A stretch of DNA of 64,000 nucleotides from an uncultured Litoreibacter sp. (GTDB lineage: Bacteria; Pseudomonadota; Alphaproteobacteria; Rhodobacterales; Rhodobacteraceae), in assembly GCA_947492995.1 (NCBI GenBank), contig CANLOU010000001.1:310001-374000 (forward strand), in the 5' to 3' direction. The notes beneath the pieces are model-generated. The model had not been told where the DNA came from and did not search any database. It saw only the letters and a program-made list of their open reading frames with translations. The position numbers were made by a program, and so were the translations under genes. Positions 44,859 to 53,963 of this stretch are shown piece after piece (the first letter of the stretch is position 1; every line of letters starts with the position of its first letter).

Positions 44859-46031
44859 ATGACGCAGTTTGACATTATTGTTGTGGGGTCGGGCCCCGCC
44901 GGCTCCGCCGCCGCCGTAACTGCGCTGAAACACGGGCTGAGCGTTGCCATCGTGGACAAGGCCACCTTCCCGCGCGACAAGCTGTGCGGCGGCTTGTTCA
45001 CTGGCCGCAGCCAGATGGCCATGACATCCATATTTGGCTTGGACGTCACCCCCGAGATGTTCCTGACATCCACCCACATGCGGTTTTCGGCCAAGGGCAA
45101 GCCCATCGCCGACATCCCAAACGCCCCGCCCATGCACCTGACGATGCGCCGCGACTTTGACGCGATGTTGCATGCAGAGGCCGTGAACAAGGGGGCCGTT
45201 CCTTATCTTGGCAGCCCTGCCACCGAGATCAGCGAAGCCACCAAAACTGTCACCCTGAAGAACGGCGTGACGCTGAGCTACCAAACCATGATTGCCGCAG
45301 ACGGGGTCAACTCTTTCGTCGCCCGCACATTGTTTGGCCGGGCATTTGACCCTGACAAGATCGCCTTTGGGTTAGAGATTGAAACCCCCATGCAACCTGG
45401 CCGCGACAATGCCGTTGAGGCCGATTTTGACGCCGCCCATTGGGGGTATGGCTGGTCCTTCCCCAAGAAGAAAACGTTGACCGTCGGGGTTGCTGGCATC
45501 AACAGCCGCAACGAAAGCATGAAGGCCAATATGGCCGCATATGTGGATCAAGTGGGCGGCGACACATCGCTGAAATACAAGGGCCAGTACCTGCCGTTTG
45601 GCGACTACAGGAAGCAGCCCGGACGCGGCGCAATTGTGCTGGCCGGGGATGCCGCCGCGCTGGTTGACCCGATCACCGGCGAGGGCATTGCCTTGGCGAT
45701 GGAGAGCGGTGCGGCCGCAGCGGAGGCCTGCGCCGAGGCCATCCAGGCAAAGGCACCAGACACGGCCTTTCAGCACTACAAACCGCGCGTTCGTCCCATC
45801 CAGAAGGAGCTGGATCAGGCCTGCCGGTGGCGTATGCTGATGTTCCATCCCGCCACCGAAGGGCATTTCAAGAAGGCGTTCCAAAGGGGGTCCGCCTTGC
45901 AGATGAAATACCTCGATCTGCTTGCAGGCCGGGCGAGCTATGGGGACCTGCGCTGGGCGCTCATCAAACGCATACCCAAACTGATTTGGCGCATGGTCAA
46001 GCACAGGCTGGGCTTTCCGCAGCCAAACTAA
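44859..46031 (+). CDS. Geranylgeranyl reductase family FAD-dependent oxidoreductase
   Basis: 390 residues. The FAD dinucleotide motif is IIVVGSGPAGSAAAVTALKHG at the N terminus, followed by CGGLFTGRS, the ribose/pyrophosphate-binding RRDFDAMLHAEA and the second FAD motif VLAGDAAALVDPITGEGIALAMESG. These match the geranylgeranyl-reductase (ChlP-like) family, which hydrogenates isoprenoid chains of pigments or archaeal-type lipids, but single members in non-phototrophs have unknown substrates. No bacteriochlorophyll genes are nearby. Confidence 0.85.
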   Translation: MTQFDIIVVGSGPAGSAAAVTALKHGLSVAIVDKATFPRDKLCGGLFTGRSQMAMTSIFGLDVTPEMFLTSTHMRFSAKGKPIADIPNAPPMHLTMRRDFDAMLHAEAVNKGAVPYLGSPATEISEATKTVTLKNGVTLSYQTMIAADGVNSFVARTLFGRAFDPDKIAFGLEIETPMQPGRDNAVEADFDAAHWGYGWSFPKKKTLTVGVAGINSRNESMKANMAAYVDQVGGDTSLKYKGQYLPFGDYRKQPGRGAIVLAGDAAALVDPITGEGIALAMESGAAAAEACAEAIQAKAPDTAFQHYKPRVRPIQKELDQACRWRMLMFHPATEGHFKKAFQRGSALQMKYLDLLAGRASYGDLRWALIKRIPKLIWRMVKHRLGFPQPN

Positions 46032-46057
46032 GGCCGGCCCCACAACGGAGGCCGGCC
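46032..46057. terminator. Possible convergent hairpin after the reductase gene
   Basis: Two GGCCGGCC blocks (46032-46039, 46050-46057) separated by 10 nt form an 8-bp GC stem immediately after the stop codon. A run of A rather than T follows on the plus strand, so any termination is weak. Confidence 0.4.
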
Positions 46058-46067
46058 CCAAAAAGCG

Positions 46068-46271
46068 TTAGTCCTTCAGGACAAACGTGACCTTCAGGAT
46101 CACGCGGTATTCGTCGATTTTGCCGTCCTTGACGGTGCATTTCATGTCTTGCACCCAGGCGCTGGTGACGTTCTTCAACGTCTTAGACGCGCGCTCGACG
46201 CCGCTTTCGACGGCATCTTCGAAACTTTTGGTGGAAGAGGAAATGATCTCGGTGACGCGTGCGACTGACAT
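46068..46271 (-). CDS. Dodecin (flavin-storage protein)
   Basis: 67-residue dodecin: VTEIISSSTKSFEDAVESGVERASKTLKNVTSAWV then the beta strands CTVKDGKIDEYRVILKVTFVL. Dodecins assemble as 12-mers that bind riboflavin or FMN (or CoA) and buffer free flavin. Sits convergent to the flavoprotein gene; a functional link is possible but not required. Confidence 0.93.
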   Translation of the reverse strand: MSVARVTEIISSSTKSFEDAVESGVERASKTLKNVTSAWVQDMKCTVKDGKIDEYRVILKVTFVLKD

Positions 46272-46422
46272 ATCAGTGCTCCCTTTGTTGACTAGGCCTT
46301 CACTCTAAGCTGCGATATGCGCCGCTTTCAAGGCGGCCCTCGGCAATCGGTCTGCCCAAAATAAAGCGTCTAGGCATGTCCCCGGACCAACACGCTTGCG
46401 TCCGCCTCGGAAACACCCCTTC

Positions 46423-46986
46423 ATGCGGCCTATGTCTGACCCGTTCTTCTTTGGCTATGGCTCGCTGGTGAATGCCGCAACCCACAGCTACCCCAACGCA
46501 TTGCCCGCCAACGTGACCGGGTGGCGGCGCGCATGGCGGCACACCCGGATGCGCGATGTGGCCTATCTGACTGCGGTGCCGGATGCCGCCTCGGACATCC
46601 AGGGGCTGGTGGCGCAGGTGCCGGACTATGACTGGGCGGCGTTGGACGAACGGGAATACGCTTATTTCCGCACGCCCATTCCCTCGGACACAATCACGGT
46701 GCGCGGCGGCGGCGACATGAGCGTTCAAATCTATCAGACGCACACAGACAAGGATGCCGCCCCCTCCGTGCGCCACCCGATCTTGCTCAGCTACCTCGAT
46801 GTGGTGGTGCAGGGCTATCTGCAGGTGTTTGGCAAGGAAGGCGCAGCCAGGTTTTTCCAAACCACGTCAGGCTGGGACGCTCCCATTCAGAACGACCGCG
46901 CCGACCCGCGCTACCCCCGCGCGCAGCGCCTTTCAGCGGCGGAGACCAAGCTGGTCGATGATCTGCTATCTGCGCATATGCAGTAG
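46423..46986 (+). CDS. Gamma-glutamylcyclotransferase-like (AIG2/GGCT fold) protein
   Basis: About 187 residues. The substrate-binding loop FFFGYGSLVN is at the N terminus, the probable catalytic Glu is in LDEREYAYF, and GWRRAWRHTRMRD follows the fold. Members cyclise gamma-glutamyl peptides to 5-oxoproline, or degrade glutathione. Starts at 46396, 46423 and 46432 are possible; 46423-46432 give the usual N terminus. The end overlaps the convergent MATE gene by 21 bp. Confidence 0.8.
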   Translation: MRPMSDPFFFGYGSLVNAATHSYPNALPANVTGWRRAWRHTRMRDVAYLTAVPDAASDIQGLVAQVPDYDWAALDEREYAYFRTPIPSDTITVRGGGDMSVQIYQTHTDKDAAPSVRHPILLSYLDVVVQGYLQVFGKEGAARFFQTTSGWDAPIQNDRADPRYPRAQRLSAAETKLVDDLLSAHMQ

Positions 46987-48363
46987 ATGCATCAGCCGCG
47001 CCTGACGGGAGAACGGGTCAGAGGCCGCAGGCTCCTTGCCCGATTGCACCGCAATCACGCGGCGGCCAAGCCACCACGCCAAAATGCCGAACAAGACGCC
47101 GCCGACCGCCTGCCCCACCAGAACCCCTGCCGCGCCCAGCCACCATGCAAAGACGATAACAAGCGGGATCGTCCCTAAGGTGTGGCGGCCCCAGTTCAGC
47201 CATGTCGAATAATACGGGTGGCCCAGATTGTTGAATGCCGAATTTGACACGAACATGGTGCCGTTGAAGAAGAACAGCAGCGCCAGCGGCCCGCAGAACA
47301 GGTAAATCAGGTCGATCGCGATGCCCTCGGCTTGGAACAGCGCCACGATGGGGTCGCGCAGGAAGAACAGCAAAATGCTGACAAACACCACGTAGATGCC
47401 AATGAACAGAAGCCCGTCGCGAAAGGCCCGGGCGACGCGGTCATGCCGGCCTCCGCCGAAGTTCTGCCCAATGATTGGCCCCAACGCGCCCGACAGCGCA
47501 AAGATGACCGCAAAGGAAATCGGCGTGATCCGCGACACAATCGCCATGCCCGCCACGGCGACCTCGCCAAACTCTGCCATGGCGCGGGTGACGTAGCCCT
47601 GTCCGATGGGCGTCGCCAACTGCGTCAGGATCGCGGGCAGGGCAATGCCAAAGACCGCGCCGAAATCCTTGAGCAGCGCCGGCATATGCGGCGCGTCAAT
47701 GCCCCCATGGCGTTTGATGACGGGCAGCAGCGCGGTCGCCGCAATAGTGACCCGCGCGGCAACGCTGGCCATGGCCGCGCCCTGCAGGTCCAGCCCCAGC
47801 CCAAAGATCAGGATCGGGTCCAGCACCGCATTGACCAGCCCGCCCCAGATGGTCGCCATCATCGCCCCGCGCGCGTCGCCATAGGCCCGCAGGATCGCCC
47901 CACCCATCATCCCGATCATCAGGAAAGGCAGGCTGGGCACGATGATCTGCAAATAGCTGATCGCCAGCTCTTGGGTGTCGCCGGTCGCGCCGACCAACAG
48001 CGTCAAGTAGCTCAGGTTCATCCATACCAGCGCCGAGAACACGACCCCAAACGCCACGCCGTAGACCAGCGCGTTCGTTATCAGCTGCCGCGCCCGCGCC
48101 TCGTCATTATGGCCCAAAGCCTGCGAGACCAAAGCCCCCGCCGCAATCGCCATGCCGATGCCAAAAGATGTGGTGAAAAACAGGATCGCGCCCGCATAGC
48201 CCACGGCAGCGGCCAGCGCCGCATTGCCCAGCATCGAGATGAAGATCATGTCGACAAAGTCGACCGCAAACACCGCAATCAGCCCAACGGAGGCCGTCAG
48301 CGACATCACCGTGATATGCTTAAACAGGTTGCCTTCGAGGAACTTCGCGGTCTCTTGTGCCAT
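46966..48363 (-). CDS. MATE family efflux transporter
   Basis: 465 residues with 12 membrane segments in two MatE repeats (LTASVGLIAVFAVDFVDMIFISMLGNAALAAAVG; FGAVFGIALPAILTQLATPIGQGYV). Such carriers export drugs or organic cations with Na+ or H+. Located after glpK on the same strand with a 30-bp gap, so possibly read through from the glp operon, though functionally separate. Confidence 0.9.
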   Translation of the reverse strand: MAQETAKFLEGNLFKHITVMSLTASVGLIAVFAVDFVDMIFISMLGNAALAAAVGYAGAILFFTTSFGIGMAIAAGALVSQALGHNDEARARQLITNALVYGVAFGVVFSALVWMNLSYLTLLVGATGDTQELAISYLQIIVPSLPFLMIGMMGGAILRAYGDARGAMMATIWGGLVNAVLDPILIFGLGLDLQGAAMASVAARVTIAATALLPVIKRHGGIDAPHMPALLKDFGAVFGIALPAILTQLATPIGQGYVTRAMAEFGEVAVAGMAIVSRITPISFAVIFALSGALGPIIGQNFGGGRHDRVARAFRDGLLFIGIYVVFVSILLFFLRDPIVALFQAEGIAIDLIYLFCGPLALLFFFNGTMFVSNSAFNNLGHPYYSTWLNWGRHTLGTIPLVIVFAWWLGAAGVLVGQAVGGVLFGILAWWLGRRVIAVQSGKEPAASDPFSRQARLMHLLHMRR

Positions 48364-48393
48364 CCCGTTCCCCTGTTTGGCCCCAAATTGGGG

Positions 48394-49878
48394 TTAGACC
48401 GATAACGTCGCCGCCACGGCCTTTTTCCATGCGCCATATTTGCGCGACCGGGTGTCCTCGTCCATCCCCGGCTCAAACCGGCGCTCCAGAGCCCAGCTTT
48501 TGGCGAAACCCGCCTGATCTGGATAAATCCCCGCCCGCATGCCTGCCAGCCACGCGGCCCCTAGGGCGGTCGTCTCCAACACTTCGGGCCGGTCCACCTG
48601 CGCGCCGATAATGTCGCTCAGGAATTGCATGGCCCAGTCGCTCGCGGTCATGCCGCCGTCGACGCGCAACACGTTCTCACCCGAGCCCGACCAGTCCGCC
48701 GTCATCGCCTCCAGCAGGTCCCGCGTCTGGTAGCCCACGCTTTCCAGCGCGGCCTTGGCAAACTCCTCCGGCCCCGAGCCACGCGTCAGCCCGTAAATGG
48801 CACCCCGACAGTCCGCGTCCCAATAGGGCGCGCCGAGGCCTGTAAATGCAGGCACCAAAATCACGTCCTGCCCCGCGTCTGCTTTGTCGGCCAAGGGCTG
48901 CGTCTCTGACGCCTCGCGGATGATCTTCAACCCGTCACGCAGCCACTGCACCACGGCCCCCGCAATAAAAATGGACCCTTCCAAAGCATAGGTAGGCTTC
49001 CCGTCAAACTGATACGCAATCGTGGTCAGCAATCGGTTTTCCGACGTCACCGGCGCGTCGCCTGTGTTCAGCAACGCAAAGCACCCCGTCCCGTAGGTTG
49101 ATTTCAGCATGCCCGGCTCAAAACACGCCTGCCCCACCGTGGCCGCCTGCTGGTCGCCAGCCACGCCCAAGATCGGGATCTCACACCCGAACAAGTCGTC
49201 CCGCGCCATGCCGAAATCCGCCGCGCAATCCAGCACCTCGGGCAGCATGCCCATCGGAATGCCGAACATCTCGCAGATCGTGGTGGACCAGCGGCCCTTC
49301 TTGATGTCGTAAAGCAACGTCCGCGCCGCGTTCGTGGCGTCCGTCACATGCCGCGCGCCGCCGGTCAGCTTCCAGATGATGTAGCTGTCCACCGTGCCAA
49401 ATAGCAGCTCCCCCGCCTCGGCCCGTGCCTTCACGCCCTCAACATTCTCCAAAATCCAGCGCAGCTTGGTGCCCGAGAAATACGGGTCGCACAAAAGCCC
49501 CGTGCGTTCCGTGAACATCGGCTCGTGCCCGCCATCGCGCAGCTCGCGGCAATAGTCGCTCGTCCGACGGTCCTGCCAGACAATCGCGTTATGAACCGGC
49601 TTGCCGGTTTCCTTGTCCCAAACAACCGTGGTTTCGCGCTGGTTGGTGATCCCGATGGCGGCAATGTCCTCGCCTTTCAGGTTCGCGCGTTCCAATGCCG
49701 CGCGGCAGGTTCCCGCCACGGTCGACCACAAATCGTCCGGCTCATGCTCCACCCAGCCCGATTTTGGGAAATGCTGGGTGAACTCTTCCTGCGCCTGCGC
49801 CACAATCTTCATATCGCCGTCGAAAATGATCGCCCGGCTCGATGTGGTCCCTTGGTCAATGGCCAGAATATGGGTCAT
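48394..49878 (-). CDS. glpK: Glycerol kinase
   Basis: 494-residue FGGY-family kinase forming sn-glycerol 3-phosphate. [14 protein letters not shown] (phosphate-binding), [23 protein letters not shown] and [16 protein letters not shown] are characteristic of GlpK. The ATG overlaps the glpD stop (ATGA), and glpR is divergent upstream, so it belongs to a GlpR-controlled glycerol operon. No glpF or ABC glycerol transporter is present in the window. Confidence 0.95.
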   Translation of the reverse strand: MTHILAIDQGTTSSRAIIFDGDMKIVAQAQEEFTQHFPKSGWVEHEPDDLWSTVAGTCRAALERANLKGEDIAAIGITNQRETTVVWDKETGKPVHNAIVWQDRRTSDYCRELRDGGHEPMFTERTGLLCDPYFSGTKLRWILENVEGVKARAEAGELLFGTVDSYIIWKLTGGARHVTDATNAARTLLYDIKKGRWSTTICEMFGIPMGMLPEVLDCAADFGMARDDLFGCEIPILGVAGDQQAATVGQACFEPGMLKSTYGTGCFALLNTGDAPVTSENRLLTTIAYQFDGKPTYALEGSIFIAGAVVQWLRDGLKIIREASETQPLADKADAGQDVILVPAFTGLGAPYWDADCRGAIYGLTRGSGPEEFAKAALESVGYQTRDLLEAMTADWSGSGENVLRVDGGMTASDWAMQFLSDIIGAQVDRPEVLETTALGAAWLAGMRAGIYPDQAGFAKSWALERRFEPGMDEDTRSRKYGAWKKAVAATLSV

Positions 49879-51440
49879 GCCTTGCCTCCCTCAGCGCGCA
49901 TAAAGTCGTCCAGAACTTTGATCTCAGACGCGGTCATCCGCAACCCCAGCTTCGACCGCCGCCAGACGACATCTTCCGCCTCCACGGCGTATTCCTGTTC
50001 CATCAGCCACGCGATCTCCGCCGCCGTCAGGGTGGCCCCAAAGCCCTGCCCCAAATCCTCAGCCGATTGTGCGTCACCCAAAATGGCCCGCGCCTCGGTG
50101 CCATATGCGCGGATCAGCCGCCGCGCCCAGAACGCGTCCAGAAATACGTAATCCGCCCGCAGCGCGGCAATCAGGCTGTCCACATCGGCAACCGCAAAAT
50201 CCCCACCGGGCATCGAGGCCCCAGCCGTCCAAGGCGCATTGTCATGCCCCAGTTCAGGGCAAATCTTGTCCAGCGCATGTTCCGCCAGCTTGCGGTAGGT
50301 GGTGATCTTGCCGCCAAACACGTTCAGCATCGGCGCGCCCGCCTGCCCGTTGACCTTCAGCACATAGTCCCGCGTCGCCGCCGTCGCCGACTTGGCCCCG
50401 TCATTATACAAAGGCCGCACGCCCGAGTATGTCCACACAATGTCGTCCACCCCGATGTCCTGCTTGAAATACTGGTTGGCAAAGGCCAGCAAATAATCCC
50501 GCTCCTCGTCGGAGCATTCCGGCTCCACATCCGGCTCCGAATGCTCCGCATCCGTGGTGCCGATCAAGGTGAAATCCGTCTCATAAGGGATCGCGAAAAT
50601 GATCCGTCCGTCTTCGCCTTGGAAGAAGTAGCATTTGTCGTGGTCAAACAGCCGCTTGGTCACAATGTGGCTGCCCTTGACCAGCCGCACGCCCTCGGTC
50701 GCGTTGATGCGCACCGTGTTGTGGATGATGTCGCCCACCCACGGGCCGCCCGCGTTCACAAGCATCCGCGCCTTGCGCACCAGCGTCTTGCCGCCCCGCT
50801 CCAACGTGACAACCCAAACGCCGTCCACCACCTCGGCCGAAACAACCTTGGTCCGCGTCATGATCTCGGCGCCCCGCGCCTCCGCGTCGCGGGCGTTCAA
50901 CACAACCAGCCGGGAATCCTCGATCCAGCAGTCGCTATATTCAAACGCGGTCTCGAACCGGTCCTCCAGCGGCGCCCCCTCGGGCGCGGTCCGCAAGTCC
51001 AGCGTCTTGGTGCCCGGCAAAATCTGCCGCCCGCCTAAATTGTCGTATAGAAACAGCCCAAACCGGATCATCCATGCGGGCCTGCGCCCCTTCATCCAGG
51101 GCATCACCGTGCTCAGCAGTTTCGACGCGGGCGTCGATCCCTCAAACCGCATGTCCTTGTGGTAGGGCAGCACAAACCGCATCGGCCAGCTGATATGCGG
51201 CATGGCCTTCAGCAGCGTTTCGCGTTCAATCAGCGCCTCCCGCACCAGCCGGATTTCGCCGTATTCCAGATACCGCAGCCCGCCATGAAACAGCTTGGTC
51301 GATGACGACGATGTCGCCCACGCCAGGTCCTTCATCTCGGCCAGCGACACGGACATCCCCCGCCCCGCCGCGTCCCGCGCGATGCCGCATCCGTTGATGC
51401 CGCCGCCTATCACAAAAAGGTCACTTACCTGCTCAGACAT
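49875..51440 (-). CDS. glpD: Aerobic glycerol-3-phosphate dehydrogenase
   Basis: 521-residue FAD flavoprotein that oxidises glycerol 3-phosphate to dihydroxyacetone phosphate at the membrane, feeding ubiquinone. The FAD motif [22 protein letters not shown], then [18 protein letters not shown] and [18 protein letters not shown] are GlpD hallmarks. Three in-frame starts (51479, 51452, 51440) exist; 51440 gives the conserved N terminus but ribosome sites are not decisive. First gene of glpD-glpK. Confidence 0.94.
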   Translation of the reverse strand: MSEQVSDLFVIGGGINGCGIARDAAGRGMSVSLAEMKDLAWATSSSSTKLFHGGLRYLEYGEIRLVREALIERETLLKAMPHISWPMRFVLPYHKDMRFEGSTPASKLLSTVMPWMKGRRPAWMIRFGLFLYDNLGGRQILPGTKTLDLRTAPEGAPLEDRFETAFEYSDCWIEDSRLVVLNARDAEARGAEIMTRTKVVSAEVVDGVWVVTLERGGKTLVRKARMLVNAGGPWVGDIIHNTVRINATEGVRLVKGSHIVTKRLFDHDKCYFFQGEDGRIIFAIPYETDFTLIGTTDAEHSEPDVEPECSDEERDYLLAFANQYFKQDIGVDDIVWTYSGVRPLYNDGAKSATAATRDYVLKVNGQAGAPMLNVFGGKITTYRKLAEHALDKICPELGHDNAPWTAGASMPGGDFAVADVDSLIAALRADYVFLDAFWARRLIRAYGTEARAILGDAQSAEDLGQGFGATLTAAEIAWLMEQEYAVEAEDVVWRRSKLGLRMTASEIKVLDDFMRAEGGKA

Positions 51441-51485
51441 GTCTCGACTCATTTCTTTGAATTCCATATCTACACACATGTTTAC

Positions 51486-51522
51486 TTTCGTTTCGTCAAG
51501 TTTTAGTTTCGTTTTGCTTTCG
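51486..51522. promoter_or_regulatory. Candidate GlpR operator repeats TTTCGTTT
   Basis: TTTCGTTT at 51486-51493 and again at 51507-51514 (21 bp apart, two helical turns), plus a third TTTCG at 51518-51522, in the glpD/glpR divergent gap. DeoR-family regulators commonly bind such short T-rich direct repeats. Binder inferred from position. Confidence 0.55.
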
Positions 51523-51535
51523 TATGGAGCCCGCT

Positions 51536-52294
51536 ATGGCCGAAAACTTCCGGCAAACCGACATCCTTGAAATCGCCCAAAGCGAGGGTCGCGTGTCCGT
51601 CGACGACCTCGCGGACCGCTTCAACATCTCCGTGCAAACCATCCGCAAGGACCTGTCCGAGCTGGCAGATAGCGGCCAGCTGAAACGCGTCCATGGCGGG
51701 GCAATCCTGCCCTCCGGCGTCGCCAATATCGGCTACGAGGACCGCCGCGAGCTGAACCGCGCCGCCAAAGCCGCCATCGCCAAACGCTGCGCCGCCGACA
51801 TCCCCGACAACGCGTCCGTCTTCCTCAATATCGGCACTAGCACCGAGGCCGTGGCCCGGGAGCTCCTCTCCCACCGCAACCTGATGGCCGTCACCAACAA
51901 CATGAACATCGCGCAAATCCTCGGGGCCAACCCCGATTGCGAGGTGATCGTGGCAGGCGGCACCTTGCGCCGCTCTGACGGTGGCCTCACTGGCCCGCTG
52001 ACCGTGCAAATGATCGGGCAATTCAAATTCGACTACGCCGTCATCGGCTGTTCGGCCTTGGATCAAGACGGCGACATCCTCGACTTCGACCTGCAAGAGG
52101 TCGGCGTCAGCCAAGCCATCATCGCCCAGTCCCGTGAACGCTTCTTGGTCGCCGACACCACCAAATTCACCCGCGCAGCACCCGTTCGCATCGCGTCCCT
52201 GAGGGACCTCACCCGCTTCTACACCGACGCCGCCCCGGCCAAATCCATCACCACCAAATGCAAGCGTTGGTCCACCGAGGTCGTCGTCACCTAG
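51536..52294 (+). CDS. glpR: DeoR-family glycerol-3-phosphate regulon repressor
   Basis: 252 residues. N-terminal DeoR helix-turn-helix (ILEIAQSEGRVSVDDLADRFNISVQTIRKDLSEL), then the sugar-phosphate sensor domain with LNIGTSTEAVA, AVTNNMNIAQIL and VADTTKFTR. GlpR releases DNA when glycerol 3-phosphate binds. GGAG 6 bp upstream supports start 51536 over 51524. Divergent from glpD-glpK with T-rich repeats between them. Confidence 0.9.
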   Translation: MAENFRQTDILEIAQSEGRVSVDDLADRFNISVQTIRKDLSELADSGQLKRVHGGAILPSGVANIGYEDRRELNRAAKAAIAKRCAADIPDNASVFLNIGTSTEAVARELLSHRNLMAVTNNMNIAQILGANPDCEVIVAGGTLRRSDGGLTGPLTVQMIGQFKFDYAVIGCSALDQDGDILDFDLQEVGVSQAIIAQSRERFLVADTTKFTRAAPVRIASLRDLTRFYTDAAPAKSITTKCKRWSTEVVVT

Positions 52295-52350
52295 AAACGC
52301 CCGACCATCACAAATACCAACGTCAGCTCTGCGGTCGTTCATATCTGGAA

Positions 52351-52444
52351 AAATCCGCTTCGAAGCGGATTTGGGCAAACGTCTTCGAAGACGTTTTTGA
52401 GCACGAATTGCAATTCGTGCGCACAAGGCCGTTCGAACGGCCTT
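52351..52444. repeat. Array of four perfect palindromes, 24-25 bp period
   Basis: Four different perfect palindromes: 52351-52372 (22 bp, centre CGCTTCGAAGCG), 52377-52396 (AAACGTCTTCGAAGACGTTT), 52401-52420 (GCACGAATTGCAATTCGTGC), 52425-52444 (AAGGCCGTTCGAACGGCCTT). Each pair is separated by exactly 4 bp. As RNA each forms an 8-9 bp stem with a UCGA or UGCA loop. A small CCCG-CTA-CGGG hairpin follows. Lies between glpR and a convergent minus-strand gene. Not a CRISPR, since the units differ in sequence. Confidence 0.85.
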
Positions 52445-52535
52445 CTCCCGCTACGGGCTCAATGCCGCCATTCTCTGCGTCACGGCGCGTTTTCATAGGA
52501 TGGATGGCGGTTTAGCGGGACTTTGTTGCCGTTCA

Positions 52536-53147
52536 TCAATCCACTCTTACGCCATCTAATAGTCGATACTTTCGGATGTCTCCCATAACGTCTAGTTCGA
52601 CATCCTGTCCCTTGATTTCGAAACTCCAGGGTGGCTCTACGAAGGTAGACCACAGTTTTCTACCGGATTGCCTCCAAACACCAAACTCTAATTCGGCAGA
52701 CATCAAGACATATGGCCCCGATTGGCTCCAACCCCAAAAACCGTAGTCGGTATCATCCTCCCAAAGCCTTATTTTCTCTTCGAGATCGTAGCACAGCAAG
52801 CGGTCCCCCGCTCCAACGAAAATGAGCGAAGTATCGGGCACCAAAAGAAAGCCGGGGCTAAACGCCTGTTGATAATCTTTATACTTTTGGGCGATTATGA
52901 CAGATGGCCATCCGTTGTTGGTTTCGCCTTTGGAGACGCCAAGAAAGTGAAAACGACCTTCGGTGTTGTTGACATTAATCTGATCTACAAATTCCGCATT
53001 CTTGAGATAGGATGCAAAGATGGATGGTAGGCTTCCATCCTCAATCCGCAGTTCCCAATCCCCAATTCTGATTGAATTCAACTTGCTCTTCTCCAAATGT
53101 GAGTGCGTCGGTAGGTCAATGAAATCGCACAGAGCAACAAAGGTCAA
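52536..53147 (-). CDS. Hypothetical protein (low-GC orphan)
   Basis: 203 residues, soluble, beta-rich and Trp-rich: WELRIEDGSLPSIF, FLLVPDTSLIFVGAGDRLLCYDLEEKIRLWEDD, GFWGWSQSGPYVLMSAELEFGVW, RKLWSTFVEPPWSFEI. The repeating strand pattern recalls beta-propeller-like or immunity-type proteins, but no family is secure. Codon use and GC are clearly lower than neighbours, indicating transfer. No partner toxin is seen. Confidence 0.6.
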   Translation of the reverse strand: MTFVALCDFIDLPTHSHLEKSKLNSIRIGDWELRIEDGSLPSIFASYLKNAEFVDQINVNNTEGRFHFLGVSKGETNNGWPSVIIAQKYKDYQQAFSPGFLLVPDTSLIFVGAGDRLLCYDLEEKIRLWEDDTDYGFWGWSQSGPYVLMSAELEFGVWRQSGRKLWSTFVEPPWSFEIKGQDVELDVMGDIRKYRLLDGVRVD

Positions 53148-53240
53148 TTCGGGCTCTAAGCAGACCTATGAACCAAACGACGCGGCCCTCAAACCATAGG
53201 GGCTCTTGAGCAGGGCCGCTCCAATGGGCACAGTCTCCCC

Positions 53241-53885
53241 ATGCTGATCTACACCTCCGACCATTCGCTGTATTGCGCCAAGCTGCGCATCTTGTTGCGC
53301 CACAAAAAGCTGACCTACACACAGGCCCCGCCCCCCGGTGGCGGCGGGTCGCCTGAATACCTCGCCCTTATCCCCTCGGGCAACATTCCCGCCTTGGTCG
53401 ATGGCGACCTGACCCTCACCGACAGCGAGGCGATTGCCGAATATCTTGAAGAAAAGCACCCCGACATCCCAATGCTGCCAAACAGCTTGGTCGGACGCGC
53501 CCAATCGCGGGAACGGTCCCGGTTTTCCGACACGCGGTTGGAACCCGCCTTGCGGCTGACCTTTCCGCATGTTGATCCCAAGACCCGCGAGGCCTCCGCC
53601 ATCGCGCAGGCGCATACGCTGATGTCCAAACGGCTCGACGCCTTGGCCGTCATGCTGACCCGCGCCAGCCTGCCCCGCGACCGCCTTTGGATGGGCGATT
53701 GCGGGTTGATCGTCACCTTGGAATGGATCGCCCTGTTCGAGGGGGTCGTGATCCCCGACCTGCGCTGGCCGCCCGAAGTCACGGCCTACCGCGCCGACAT
53801 GCTGAACCACTCTGCCGTGGTCGCGGAACTGACCGCATACCGCCCAGAGATGACGCAGTATCTCAGGCAAAAGGGCGCGATTTAG
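53241..53885 (+). CDS. Glutathione S-transferase family protein
   Basis: 214 residues: N-terminal thioredoxin-like domain (MLIYTSDHSLYCAKLRILLRHKKL; NIPALVDGDLTLTDSEAIAEYLEE, with the cis-Pro and SEAI glutathione-binding motif) and a helical C-terminal domain. The catalytic residue may be Ser/Tyr in the TSDHSLYCAK turn. Isolated gene; substrate unknown. Confidence 0.85.
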   Translation: MLIYTSDHSLYCAKLRILLRHKKLTYTQAPPPGGGGSPEYLALIPSGNIPALVDGDLTLTDSEAIAEYLEEKHPDIPMLPNSLVGRAQSRERSRFSDTRLEPALRLTFPHVDPKTREASAIAQAHTLMSKRLDALAVMLTRASLPRDRLWMGDCGLIVTLEWIALFEGVVIPDLRWPPEVTAYRADMLNHSAVVAELTAYRPEMTQYLRQKGAI

Positions 53886-53963
53886 GCCGTAAATAAGTGG
53901 TTAACAAAAAGTCTAAAATCTATTGCAACCAATGACTTACGAAATTCGACGCACGCGTCGGAC

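Noticed and set aside
52351-52444. CRISPR array
   Set aside because: Units are different palindromes, not a repeated sequence with variable spacers, and no cas genes are present.
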